From JBIIUJ01 sp044340025 (GTDB taxonomy: Bacteria > Pseudomonadota > Alphaproteobacteria > Caulobacterales > Aquidulcibacteraceae): DNA of 64,000 bases. This document shows, piece by piece, positions 42,601 through 49,990 of the stretch (positions within the stretch are counted from its first letter, which is position 1; each line of letters begins with the position of its first letter). Location: the NCBI GenBank assembly GCA_044340025.1, contig JBIIUJ010000001.1, positions 15,067-79,066 on the forward strand, given 5' to 3'. The position numbers were made by a program, and so were the translations under genes. The notes beneath the pieces are model-generated. The model saw only the letters and a program-made list of their open reading frames with translations. It did not search any database and was not told the origin of the DNA.

Positions 42601-42736
42601 CCCCTCACGTTTTCCGCCCCCGCCTCGCGGGGGAGGTGCTGAGCGCAGCGAAGCGGAAGGGGTGTTCGCCCGCCTCCGCCCTCGAAAACGCCCCCTCAGT
42701 CGCCTGCGGCGACAGCTCCCCCGCAGCGCGGGGGAG
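42601..42736. repeat. Paired inverted REP-like elements without a gene between them
   Basis: The left unit has stem CCCCCGC-CTC-GCGGGGG at 42617-42633 and ends AGGGGTGT (42658-42665). The right unit begins CCCCCTC (42691-42697), then GTCGCC-TGC-GGCGAC, then CTCCCCCGC-AGC-GCGGGGGAG at 42716-42736. Only about 25 bases separate the two. The order of blocks matches the pair that brackets the DUF559 gene at 44459-44985, so this copy looks like the 'empty' form of the same arrangement. Confidence 0.75.
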
Positions 42737-42760
42737 CACATCGCGGAAAGGCCTTGCCTG

Positions 42761-43213
42761 ATGCCTGCCGCCATCCTCGCCGCCGCCGGCATCACGGAAA
42801 TGTCGCCATCCTCGCGCACGCTGGGGATGGAGATCCTCGCGATGGACGGGCGGGAAGGCTCGGCGCGGGTGCGTTTCGAGGGCCGGCCCGAATTCGCCAA
42901 CCCGGCCGGCAGCGTGCAGGGCGGCTTTCTCTCCGCAATGCTCGATGATGTCATCGGCATGATGGCGATGGTGAAGGCGGGGCCAAGGATGCTGGCCGCA
43001 ACCATTGATCTGCATGTGCATTATCTGCGCCCCGTCCGTCCCGGTCCGGTGGAGGTGGCCGCGCGCATCACCGAGAAGGGGCGCGCCATATTGTTCGCCG
43101 AGGCCGAGCTCTATGATCTGCGCGGCAAGATCGCCGCCAAGGCCCGCGCCAGCCTCGCTCTCACGCCGAAGCGGGACGCCGCGACCGCGCAAGACGAAAC
43201 CAGAAACGCTTAG
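42761..43213 (+). CDS. PaaI-type hotdog thioesterase
   Basis: A 150-residue hotdog-fold acyl-CoA thioesterase. Conserved features are FANPAGSVQGGFLSAMLDDV near residue 48, where Asn/Gly and the Asp of the following helix form the catalytic region of PaaI-like enzymes. TIDLHVHYLRPVRPGPVEVA follows near 87. It may release CoA from overloaded or dead-end acyl-CoAs of the surrounding pathway. ATG 42761 is chosen; the frame extends upstream through the repeat but that part is not protein-like. It lies 17 bases before the thiolase gene. Confidence 0.88.
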   Translation: MPAAILAAAGITEMSPSSRTLGMEILAMDGREGSARVRFEGRPEFANPAGSVQGGFLSAMLDDVIGMMAMVKAGPRMLAATIDLHVHYLRPVRPGPVEVAARITEKGRAILFAEAELYDLRGKIAAKARASLALTPKRDAATAQDETRNA

Positions 43214-43230
43214 GGAAAAGGAGACCCATC

Positions 43231-44442
43231 ATGGCCGACGCCTACATCTTCGACGCGGTGCGCACCCCGCGCGGCAAGGGAAAATCCTCGGGCAGCCTGC
43301 ACGAGATCACCGCGCTCAGTCTCGCCACCCAGGCGCTTCAGGCCATCCGCGACCGCAACGGCCTCGACACCTCGAAGGTCGACGATGTGGTTCTGGGCTG
43401 CGTTTCGCCGGTGGGCGAGCAGGGCTCCGATATCGCCCGCCTCGCCGTGCTCAACGCCGATTATGCCGAGACGACGGCGGGCGTGCAGATCAACCGCTTC
43501 TGCGCCTCGGGCCTCGAAGCGTTCAACATGGCTGCCGCCAAGGTGAAGAGCGGCGAGGCCGACATGGCCATTGGCGGCGGGGTGGAGAGCATGAGCCGCG
43601 TGCCCATGGGCTCGGACGGCGGCGCCTGGGCTTCCGACCCCTCCATCGCCATCAAGACCTATTTCGCGCCGCAAGGCATCGGCGCCGACACGATCGCGAC
43701 CAAATACGGCTTCTCTCGCGATGACGTGGACGCCTATGCGGTGGAAAGCCAGAAGCGCGCGGCGCGCGCCTGGGCCGAGGGCCGCTTTTCCAGGTCCATT
43801 CTGCCGGTGAAGGACCAGATGGGCGCGATCATCCTCGACCGCGACGAACACATGCGCCCCGACGCCTCCATGCAGTCCATGGCGGCGCTGGAGCCGAGCT
43901 TTTTGATGCAGGGCGAAATGATGCCCGGCTTCGACGCCGTCATCATGCAGCGCTACCCGGAGCTTGAGCGGATCAACCATGTCCACCACGCCGGCAATTC
44001 GTCCGGCATCGTCGATGGCGCGGCCGCCGTGCTCGTCGGCACGCGCGAGATGGGCGAAGCGCTGGGCCTCAAGCCCCGCGCCCGCGTGAAGGGCATGGCC
44101 TCCATCGGCTCGGAACCCTCCATCATGCTCACGGGGCCGGAGTTCGTGACCGCCAAGGTGCTGAAAAAGCTGGGCATGAAGGCCTCTGACATCGATCTCT
44201 ACGAGCTGAACGAGGCGTTTGCCTCCGTTGTTCTGCGCATGATGCAGGCCTTGGATATTCCCCACGACAAGATGAACGTGAACGGCGGCGCCATCGCCAT
44301 GGGCCATCCGCTGGGCGCCACCGGCGCGATGATCCTCGGCACGGTGCTCGACGAGCTCGAGCGCTCCGACAAGGAGACCGCCCTCATCACCTTGTGCGTC
44401 GGCGCCGGCATGGGCACCGCGACGGTGATCGAGCGGGTTTGA
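43231..44442 (+). CDS. fadA: Acetyl-CoA C-acyltransferase (thiolase)
   Basis: A 403-residue thiolase performing the last step of beta-oxidation, cleaving 3-ketoacyl-CoA to acetyl-CoA. The acyl-accepting Cys is in INRFCASGLEAFNMAAAKVK near residue 90. The other catalytic motifs are LYELNEAFASV near 330, GGAIAMGHPLGATGA near 360 and LCVGAGMGTA near 390. A good AAAAGGAG ribosome site precedes ATG 43231. It pairs with the fused FadB-type enzyme downstream to complete a trifunctional complex; the DUF559 gene with its repeats lies between them. Confidence 0.94.
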   Translation: MADAYIFDAVRTPRGKGKSSGSLHEITALSLATQALQAIRDRNGLDTSKVDDVVLGCVSPVGEQGSDIARLAVLNADYAETTAGVQINRFCASGLEAFNMAAAKVKSGEADMAIGGGVESMSRVPMGSDGGAWASDPSIAIKTYFAPQGIGADTIATKYGFSRDDVDAYAVESQKRAARAWAEGRFSRSILPVKDQMGAIILDRDEHMRPDASMQSMAALEPSFLMQGEMMPGFDAVIMQRYPELERINHVHHAGNSSGIVDGAAAVLVGTREMGEALGLKPRARVKGMASIGSEPSIMLTGPEFVTAKVLKKLGMKASDIDLYELNEAFASVVLRMMQALDIPHDKMNVNGGAIAMGHPLGATGAMILGTVLDELERSDKETALITLCVGAGMGTATVIERV

Positions 44443-44458
44443 GTCCAGTGAACGCGCC

Positions 44459-44535
44459 ACACCCCCTCAGTCGCAGCGCATTTCCTCCCCCGCGTCGCGG
44501 GGGAGGTGGCGCGCGAAGCGCGTCGGAGGGGGTGT
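44459..44535. repeat. REP-like element left of the DUF559 gene
   Basis: The outer ends ACACCCCCTC (44459-44468) and GAGGGGGTGT (44526-44535) are perfect 10-bp inverted repeats. Inside is CCTCCCCCGCG-T-CGCGGGGGAGG (44484-44506), an 11-bp perfect stem. It lies 16 bases after the thiolase stop and 26 before the DUF559 ATG. Confidence 0.85.
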
Positions 44536-44561
44536 TTGCTACGCCTGGGAGACCCCAAGCC

Positions 44562-44939
44562 ATGCGCGACGACGAAACCCGGTCGCGGCCTTTCGCGAAG
44601 GCCATGCGGGTGCAGATGACGGATGCGGAAACGATCCTGTGGTCGCGCCTGCGCGGCCGGCAGGTCGAGGGCGCCGCCTTCCGCCGCCAGCATCCGATCG
44701 GCCCGTTCATCGCCGACTTCGCCTGCTGGGAGGCCTCGCTCGTGATCGAGGTCGATGGCGCGACCCATGGCGAGGAGCGTGAGGCTTACGACGCCGCGCG
44801 CATGGCGGAGTTGCAAAGGCGGGGCTGGACAGTCCTGCGTGTCGGCAATGTCGACGTCTACGACACCCTCAATGGCGTGCTGGAAGCAATCCGCCTGCGG
44901 GTTCTTGAGGCCCGACAGGTGCGCCAGAACCGTCGCTGA
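44562..44939 (+). CDS. DUF559 (Vsr/MutH-like) endonuclease domain protein, bracketed by palindromes
   Basis: A 125-residue protein consisting of one DUF559 domain, of the Vsr/MutH-like PD-(D/E)xK nuclease fold. Key residues are Glu23 (MTDAETILWSRLRGR), Asp52 in FIADFACWEASL, Glu63 and Asp65 in VIEVDGATHGEER, and His69. The nuclease metal site looks complete. The function of DUF559 proteins is not established. The gene interrupts thiolase and fadB of a beta-oxidation operon. A palindromic element ends 26 bases before its ATG, and another begins immediately after the stop (44940) with the same 10-bp end inverted. No methylase or partner gene is near, so a restriction or mismatch-repair role is less likely. 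Confidence 0.88.
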   Translation: MRDDETRSRPFAKAMRVQMTDAETILWSRLRGRQVEGAAFRRQHPIGPFIADFACWEASLVIEVDGATHGEEREAYDAARMAELQRRGWTVLRVGNVDVYDTLNGVLEAIRLRVLEARQVRQNRR

Positions 44940-44985
44940 ACACCCCCTCCGGCCCTTCGGGCCACCACCCCCGCGGCGCGGGGGA
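44940..44985. repeat. REP-like element right of the DUF559 gene
   Basis: It starts with ACACCCCCTC (44940-44949), identical to the left end of the element at 44459 and inverted relative to its right end. Next come GGCCC-TTC-GGGCC and CCCCCGC-GGC-GCGGGGG followed by AGGA. It begins at the base after the DUF559 stop codon. Confidence 0.82.
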
Positions 44986-45025
44986 GGAAAGACAGAACCA
45001 ACTGAAATTCAGGGAGCAAGACCCG

Positions 45026-47221
45026 ATGCAAAACTTCAAAACCACCCTCGACGACGACGGCGTCCTGCACATCGTCTTCGACGTTCCCGGCAAGACGATG
45101 AACACCATCACCCAGGGGGTGATGGCCGAGCTTCCGAAGATCGTGGAGCAGATCAAGACCGACGCGGCCATCAAGGGCGCGGTGCTCTCGTCGGGCAAGG
45201 CCAACGGCTTCTGCGCGGGCGCGGACCTCGGCGAGATCGGCGGCGGCTCGATGGACGCCGGCAAGGCCAGGACCGAAGACGAGATGCTGAAGGCGGCGTT
45301 CGCGTCGGGCTTCACGCTGAACAAGGCGCTGCGCGAGCTTGAAACCTGCGGCAAGCCGGTGGCCTGCGCGCTGGAGGGGCTGGCGCTCGGCGGCGGGCTG
45401 GAGATCGCGCTCGCCTGCCATTATCGGGTCGTGGCAGACAATCCGAAGATCCAGCTCGGCCTGCCCGAAGCCAAGGTCGGCCTGCTGCCCGGCGCTGGCG
45501 GCACGCAGCGTCTGCCCCGCCTGATGGGCGTGCAAAAGGCGCTGCCCTTCATCCTGCAGGGCACGCCGATGAGCCCGAAGGAGGCGCTGGACAGCGGCGT
45601 CGTGGGCGCGGTGGTTCCGGCCGGCGAGACCGTCGCCAGGGCCAGGGAATGGGTGCTCGCCAATCCGAAGGCCGTCGCCCTGTGGGACGCGAAGGGCTAT
45701 CGCGTGAAGGACGGCCCCTACACGCCCGGCGGCGCGATCACCTTCATCGGCGGCAACGCCATGCTCGGCAAGACGACCTTCGGCAATTACCCGGCCCAGA
45801 AGGCGATCATGAGCGCGGTCTATGAGGGCATCCAGGTCCCGATGGACGCCGCGCTGCGCATCGAGACGCGCTACTTCTTGAAGAACATGGCCTCGCCGTC
45901 GGCCAAGTCGATGGTGCGCTCGCTATTCCTGTCGATGCAGGCGCTCGCCAAGGGCGCGAACCGGCCGCAAGGCTACAAGCCCTATGAGATCAGGAAGGTC
46001 GCGGTGCTCGGCGCCGGCATGATGGGCGCCGGGATCGCCTATGTGCAGGCCATGGCCGGCATCGAGACGGTGCTGATCGATCAGAGCCAGGAAGCGGCCG
46101 AGAAGGGCAAGGACTATTCCAGAAAGCTCGTCGACAAGGCGGTCTCGCGAGGCAAGATGACGAAGGAGAAGGCCGACGCGCTGCTCGCCCTCATCACGCC
46201 CACGACCGACTACGCCCATGTGAAGGGCGCGGATCTCGTGATCGAGGCGGTGTTCGAAAACCGCGAGATCAAGGCCGACGTGACGAGGAAGGCCGAAGCC
46301 CAGCTCGCCGAGACGGCGGTGTTTGGGTCCAACACCTCCACCCTGCCGATCACGGGGCTGGCGAAAGCGAGCGTCCGTCCGGCGAACTTCATCGGCGTGC
46401 ACTTCTTCTCGCCGGTCGACAAGATGGGGCTCGTCGAGGTCATCATGGGCAAGGAGACGAGCGAGGAAACGCTCGCCAAGGCGGTCGATTACGTCCTGAA
46501 GATCCGCAAGACGCCGATCGTGGTCAACGACAGCCGCGGCTTCTACACCTCGCGCTGCTTTGGCACCTATGTGCAGGAAGGCATCGAGATGCTGGCCGAA
46601 GGCGTGAAGCCCGCCATCATCGAGAATGTCGGCAAGATGACCGGCATGCCGGTCGCCCCGCTGGCCATGAACGACGAAGTGGCGCTCGATCTCGCCTACA
46701 AGGTGGCCCAGCAGACCAAGGCCGACCTGGGCGACGCCTGGAAGCCGACCGCCGCGCAGGACATCATCGAGACGATGGTGACCAAGCTCGAACGCTTCGG
46801 CCGCAAGAACAAGAAGGGCTTCTACGAGTACAAGGACGACGGCTCAAAGCGGATCTGGCCGGGCCTGTCGGAGCTTGTGGCCACCAGGATCGCCGAATGC
46901 CCGCCCGACCTGCGCGAGGAATACAAAAAGCGCCTTCTCTACCGGCAGGCGCTGGAGACGGCGCGCTGCTTCGAGGAGGGCGTCATCACCGATCCGCGCG
47001 ATGCCGATATCGGCTCCATCCTCGGCTGGGGCTTTGCGCCCTACACCGGCGGCACGATCAGCCTGATCGACGGCATGGGCGTGGCGAAGTTCGTGGCTGA
47101 GTGCGACGCGCTCGCCCAGAAATACGGCGAGCGGTTCAAGCCCAACGCGCTGCTGCGCGACATGGCCGCCAAGGGCGAGACCTTCTACGGCCGGTTCAGC
47201 GGCGCGAAGCAGGCGGCCTGA
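45026..47221 (+). CDS. fadJ: Fused enoyl-CoA hydratase/3-hydroxyacyl-CoA dehydrogenase (FadB/FadJ type)
   Basis: A 731-residue multifunctional beta-oxidation enzyme. The hydratase half (1-~200) has SSGKANGFCAGADLGEIGGG near residue 54 and ALEGLALGGGLEIALACHYR near 111. GLPEAKVGLLPGAGGTQRLP near 146 contains the second catalytic Glu. The dehydrogenase half has the NAD motif VAVLGAGMMGAGIAYVQAMA near 328, then IGVHFFSPVDKMGLVEVIMG near 455, which carries the catalytic His. The C-terminal domain is RIWPGLSELVA through GWGFAPYTGGTISLIDGMG. CAGGGAG precedes ATG 45026. Symbol fadJ versus fadB cannot be settled here. Confidence 0.93.
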   Translation: MQNFKTTLDDDGVLHIVFDVPGKTMNTITQGVMAELPKIVEQIKTDAAIKGAVLSSGKANGFCAGADLGEIGGGSMDAGKARTEDEMLKAAFASGFTLNKALRELETCGKPVACALEGLALGGGLEIALACHYRVVADNPKIQLGLPEAKVGLLPGAGGTQRLPRLMGVQKALPFILQGTPMSPKEALDSGVVGAVVPAGETVARAREWVLANPKAVALWDAKGYRVKDGPYTPGGAITFIGGNAMLGKTTFGNYPAQKAIMSAVYEGIQVPMDAALRIETRYFLKNMASPSAKSMVRSLFLSMQALAKGANRPQGYKPYEIRKVAVLGAGMMGAGIAYVQAMAGIETVLIDQSQEAAEKGKDYSRKLVDKAVSRGKMTKEKADALLALITPTTDYAHVKGADLVIEAVFENREIKADVTRKAEAQLAETAVFGSNTSTLPITGLAKASVRPANFIGVHFFSPVDKMGLVEVIMGKETSEETLAKAVDYVLKIRKTPIVVNDSRGFYTSRCFGTYVQEGIEMLAEGVKPAIIENVGKMTGMPVAPLAMNDEVALDLAYKVAQQTKADLGDAWKPTAAQDIIETMVTKLERFGRKNKKGFYEYKDDGSKRIWPGLSELVATRIAECPPDLREEYKKRLLYRQALETARCFEEGVITDPRDADIGSILGWGFAPYTGGTISLIDGMGVAKFVAECDALAQKYGERFKPNALLRDMAAKGETFYGRFSGAKQAA

Positions 47222-47231
47222 CTTGCCTCCC

Positions 47232-47342
47232 GTCATCCCGGACGCCGGCAAAGCCGGCGATCCGGGATCTCGGGGCCGGGACCTCGGGGAGGAAAAAGCT
47301 CTTCAAGATCCCGGCTCTGCGCTTCGCTACGGCCGGGATGAC
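47232..47342. repeat. Inverted-repeat element of the CATCCCGG family
   Basis: GTCATCCCGG (47232-47241) and CCGGGATGAC (47333-47342) are perfect 10-bp inverted ends, with an inner stem CGCCGGC-AAA-GCCGGCG at 47243-47259. It fills the gap between the fadJ stop and the PIN gene, where an antitoxin gene would normally sit. A shorter relative is at 57490-57517. Confidence 0.75.
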
Positions 47343-47351
47343 AGGGAAATC

Positions 47352-47741
47352 ATGCCCATCATCCTCGACGCTTCCGTCGCCTGTGCGCTTGCCATTGGCG
47401 AGCGGCCCGCCCCGCATGTGGCGGCGATCGCAGCGCAGCTCTTCGCCCAGGCGCCGCTCGTGCCGGCGTGCTTTCCCGGCGAGCTGGAAAAGGCGCTCTT
47501 CGCTGCTGTGAGGGCAGGGCGCATCGCGGCGGCGGCGGCCCATGAAGCGAGGGTCCGCATGCTTGACCGGGTGCACGTTCGCCCCGCGCCGGACCCTGCG
47601 CCTTATCTGCAAAACCATGGCCTGACGCCAAACGACGAGACCTATCTGGCGCTCGCCGTGGCCGAAGGCGGGGCGCTCGCCACCCTCGATCGCAAGCTCG
47701 CAAAGGCCGCCCGCAAGGAGGGGGTGGCGGTGCTGCCCTAG
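47352..47741 (+). CDS. PIN-domain protein (VapC-like) without an antitoxin gene
   Basis: A 129-residue PIN-domain ribonuclease candidate. The acidic active site is readable as Asp6 (PIILDASVACAL), Glu44 or 46 (FPGELEKALFA), Asp95 (TPNDETYLALAV) and Asp113 (LATLDRKLAK). VapC toxins cleave RNA and normally follow a small vapB antitoxin gene; none is visible upstream, where only an inverted-repeat element lies, nor downstream. The frame is open through that repeat from 47223, so an extended protein is conceivable, but ATG 47352 with AGGGAAA is preferred. It converges on the bactofilin gene. Confidence 0.8.
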   Translation: MPIILDASVACALAIGERPAPHVAAIAAQLFAQAPLVPACFPGELEKALFAAVRAGRIAAAAAHEARVRMLDRVHVRPAPDPAPYLQNHGLTPNDETYLALAVAEGGALATLDRKLAKAARKEGVAVLP

Positions 47742-48172
47742 CTCTTGGGCGCGGGCAAAGCGGCGGGTTCCGGCGCCTGGCGCCGGGAGCGGCCTTCGAA
47801 GGCGGCGCCGGCCTCGATGACGAGCTGGGCGTGCGTCACGTCGCCCTCCACACGGGCCGAGGCGGCCAATTGCACCAGCCGAGCCCCGATGGCGCCCGCT
47901 ACGGCGCCGCGAACGGTTACGGATTCGGCCGTGACATCGCCGCGCACTTCGCCGGTCTGGCCGATGTTGAGCGTTGCGCAGCGCACCGGCCCGATCACGA
48001 CGCCATCCACCTGGATGTCGCTGTCGGATGTGATCGCGCCTTCCACCACGCACCCTTGCGCAATGATGGTCAGCGCGCCCTTGCCGCTGGATTGGGCGAA
48101 GCGCATCGCCGGCGCGGGATCAGACGCCGCCGGAGAACCGGCGCCGCCGGAACTACCTTTCTGTCCAAACAT
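47738..48172 (-). CDS. Bactofilin
   Basis: A 144-residue bactofilin, a cytoskeletal protein forming beta-helical polymers. The core (residues ~30-125) shows the repeating short hydrophobic strands: ALTIIAQGCVVEGAITSDSD, IQVDGVVIGPVRCATLNIGQ, TGEVRGDVTAESVTVRGAVA. Flanks are short and unstructured (SSGGAGSPAASDPAP; a Pro-rich tail). In Caulobacter, bactofilins localise a cell-wall synthase at the stalk; elsewhere they work with M23 peptidases. Here the preceding M23 gene overlaps it by 20 bases, supporting a shared cell-shape role. ATG 48172 is preferred to upstream in-frame codons. Confidence 0.92.
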   Translation of the reverse strand: MFGQKGSSGGAGSPAASDPAPAMRFAQSSGKGALTIIAQGCVVEGAITSDSDIQVDGVVIGPVRCATLNIGQTGEVRGDVTAESVTVRGAVAGAIGARLVQLAASARVEGDVTHAQLVIEAGAAFEGRSRRQAPEPAALPAPKS

Positions 48173-49307
48173 TACCGCCCGCCGCCATGAAACGTTCCGG
48201 ATCGTAGGTCTCGCCGTGCAGGAGAACCTCGAAATGAAGGTGAGGTCCAGTAGAGCGGCCGGAATTGCCAAGCGCGCCGACAGCCTCGCCCCGCGCCACC
48301 CGATCTCCGACCGAGACCGGGAATCGCCCCGTCAGGTGAGCGTAAAGCGTGGAGAAGCCATGGCCGTGCTCCACCTCGACGGTGTGGCCATAGCCGCTTT
48401 TCCAGCCCACGAAGGTCACAACGCCTGGCGCAGCCGCCACGATCGGCGCGCCATAGGCGGCCACCAGATCCACCCCGCCATGCCAGCCATAGCCGCCGGT
48501 GAAAGGATCGCGCCGCGGCCCGTAATCGCTGGTCAGGGCGAAAGGCTGGCTAATCGGCGCGCCGGTGGGCGCGGCCGCCAGGACCGCCTCCAGCGTGGCG
48601 GCCTCGCTCAGGCGGGCCCCGGTCTCGCGCAGCAGCCGGTCGAAGGATTGGCTCGCCTGAGCCCGCCCGCGCTCTGCAAGATAGTCGGTCAGCGGGATGA
48701 AGGGGCCGCCCTGGCCGGTGGCGCTGGCCGGCGGCTTTACGCCCATGGCCCGCAGGCTCTGGCGGGCGAGCGCCGCGCGCTCGGCGGCCTGGGCGCTCGT
48801 CTCGCGCAGGAAGGCTTCCTGCTGGCGCTTGAGCTTCTGGGTCTGATCCTCAACGGTGCGCGCGGGGGCGACAGCCTCGGCTCCGGATGCGCGCCCGCCG
48901 GTCGCGCCGGCAGGCGCAACGCCGACCGTCGTTTTCATCATCGCTTCCAGCGCGCGCTGGCGCTGTTCGATTTCGGCGAGGCTTTGCTGCAGCGCGCGGG
49001 TGCGGGCGGCAAGAATCTTCTCGGCCTCCGCCTCGCGCGCCTCGGCGGCGGCGATTCCGGCTTCATACCGGTCCTCGACCTTTGCGATGTAGGCGGCCCC
49101 GTTTCCGACCACCAGCGCGGTGAGCGATGCCCCCAGCGTCGCCACCAGCAGCCAGATCGACAGACCGATCGCGGCTGCAATCGCGATGGTCTGCTGCGTC
49201 GTCGTGATCCGGATGAACTTCAGTTCGCCGTGGGCCTGGTGATAGATCTGGCGCTCCGGAAACCTCGATTCCAGCTCGGCGCGCAGACGTTTCAACATAC
49301 GCGTCAT
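48153..49307 (-). CDS. Membrane-anchored M23 peptidase (peptidoglycan endopeptidase)
   Basis: A 384-residue LytM-type zinc peptidase or a relative regulating amidases. One N-terminal membrane helix (TIAIAAAIGLSIWLLVATLG, residues ~40-70) leads to a periplasmic coiled coil (~80-190) and a C-terminal M23 domain. The zinc and catalytic residues are present: GYGWHGGVDLVAAYGAPI with the family His/Asp, STLYAHLTGRF and GPHLHFEVLLHG. ATG 49307 is used; a TTG at 49313 is less likely. It overlaps the bactofilin gene, a pairing seen in other bacteria where both proteins shape the cell wall. Confidence 0.92.
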   Translation of the reverse strand: MTRMLKRLRAELESRFPERQIYHQAHGELKFIRITTTQQTIAIAAAIGLSIWLLVATLGASLTALVVGNGAAYIAKVEDRYEAGIAAAEAREAEAEKILAARTRALQQSLAEIEQRQRALEAMMKTTVGVAPAGATGGRASGAEAVAPARTVEDQTQKLKRQQEAFLRETSAQAAERAALARQSLRAMGVKPPASATGQGGPFIPLTDYLAERGRAQASQSFDRLLRETGARLSEAATLEAVLAAAPTGAPISQPFALTSDYGPRRDPFTGGYGWHGGVDLVAAYGAPIVAAAPGVVTFVGWKSGYGHTVEVEHGHGFSTLYAHLTGRFPVSVGDRVARGEAVGALGNSGRSTGPHLHFEVLLHGETYDPERFMAAGGNVWTER

Positions 49308-49464
49308 ACCCAACTTGTCCCCGGAACGAGCGGTGGTCCGCTCTCGTGCGCGCGCCCTTAGACGTGAACGTTTGGTTAATGCAAGAGAAATCAGCCGTTC
49401 AGGAGCGGCGCTGACGCCTGTCTGGCGTTCATCGCGCGCTCATGCAGGATGGGCCAAGACGATC

Positions 49465-49932
49465 TCAGCTCCGCAACGCCTTCAGCACAGCATCCACATG
49501 GCCCGGAACCTTCACCTTGCGCCAGACCTGAACGATCCGGCCGTCCGGCCCGATCAGGAATGTCGTGCGGTCCACGCCCATGTAGCGCCGGCCATGGAGG
49601 CTCTTTTCCACCCAGACGCCAAACGCCTGGCAGACGGCGCCCTCCACATCGGAGGCGAGCGTGACGGCAAGACCATGCTTGGCCTTGAAGGCGTCATGGC
49701 TGCGCACCGAATCCCGCGATATGCCGATCACCGTCGCGCCGGCGGCGGCGAAGGCGGCTGCCTCGGTCGTGAAGTCCAGAGCCTCGCGGGTGCAGCCGCT
49801 GGTATCGTCCTTTGGGTAGAAAAACAGCACGACCTTGCCGCCGAGCAGGCTGCTCAGCGTGATTGTCCCGCCGCCGTCGGTGGGCAATGTGAAATCGGGA
49901 GCCTGTTCTCCCACAGTATGCCCGTCCGCCAT
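49465..49932 (-). CDS. bcp: Thioredoxin-dependent peroxiredoxin (Bcp/PrxQ)
   Basis: A 155-residue peroxiredoxin of the Bcp/PrxQ type, reducing hydrogen peroxide and organic peroxides. The peroxidatic Cys47 is in FFYPKDDTSGCTREALDFTT, and the active-site Arg is in YMGVDRTTFLIGPDG. No second Cys is found five residues after Cys47, where PrxQ proteins often carry the resolving Cys; Cys100 (GAVCQAFG) is the only other candidate. ATG 49932 has AGGAGAAGGA nine bases upstream. It diverges from the AsmA-like gene with 58 bases between the chosen starts. Confidence 0.94.
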   Translation of the reverse strand: MADGHTVGEQAPDFTLPTDGGGTITLSSLLGGKVVLFFYPKDDTSGCTREALDFTTEAAAFAAAGATVIGISRDSVRSHDAFKAKHGLAVTLASDVEGAVCQAFGVWVEKSLHGRRYMGVDRTTFLIGPDGRIVQVWRKVKVPGHVDAVLKALRS

Positions 49933-49990
49933 GTCCGCTGATCCTTCTCCTGAGGCGCAAGCTGCGCCCGGCCCCACGGGAGAAGTGGGG

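Noticed and set aside
44562..44939. DUF559 gene as a Vsr mismatch endonuclease of a restriction-modification system
   Set aside because: No cytosine methyltransferase or restriction gene lies nearby, and the protein matches the single-domain DUF559 group.
42601..44985. CRISPR-like repeat array
   Set aside because: Repeats are palindromic units of unequal length, irregularly spaced and separated by genes, without similar-length spacers or cas genes.
49361..49380. ACGTGAACGT before the M23 gene as a second MerR operator
   Set aside because: It lacks the symmetry of the 38409-38426 site, and the gene downstream has no link to acyl-CoA metabolism.
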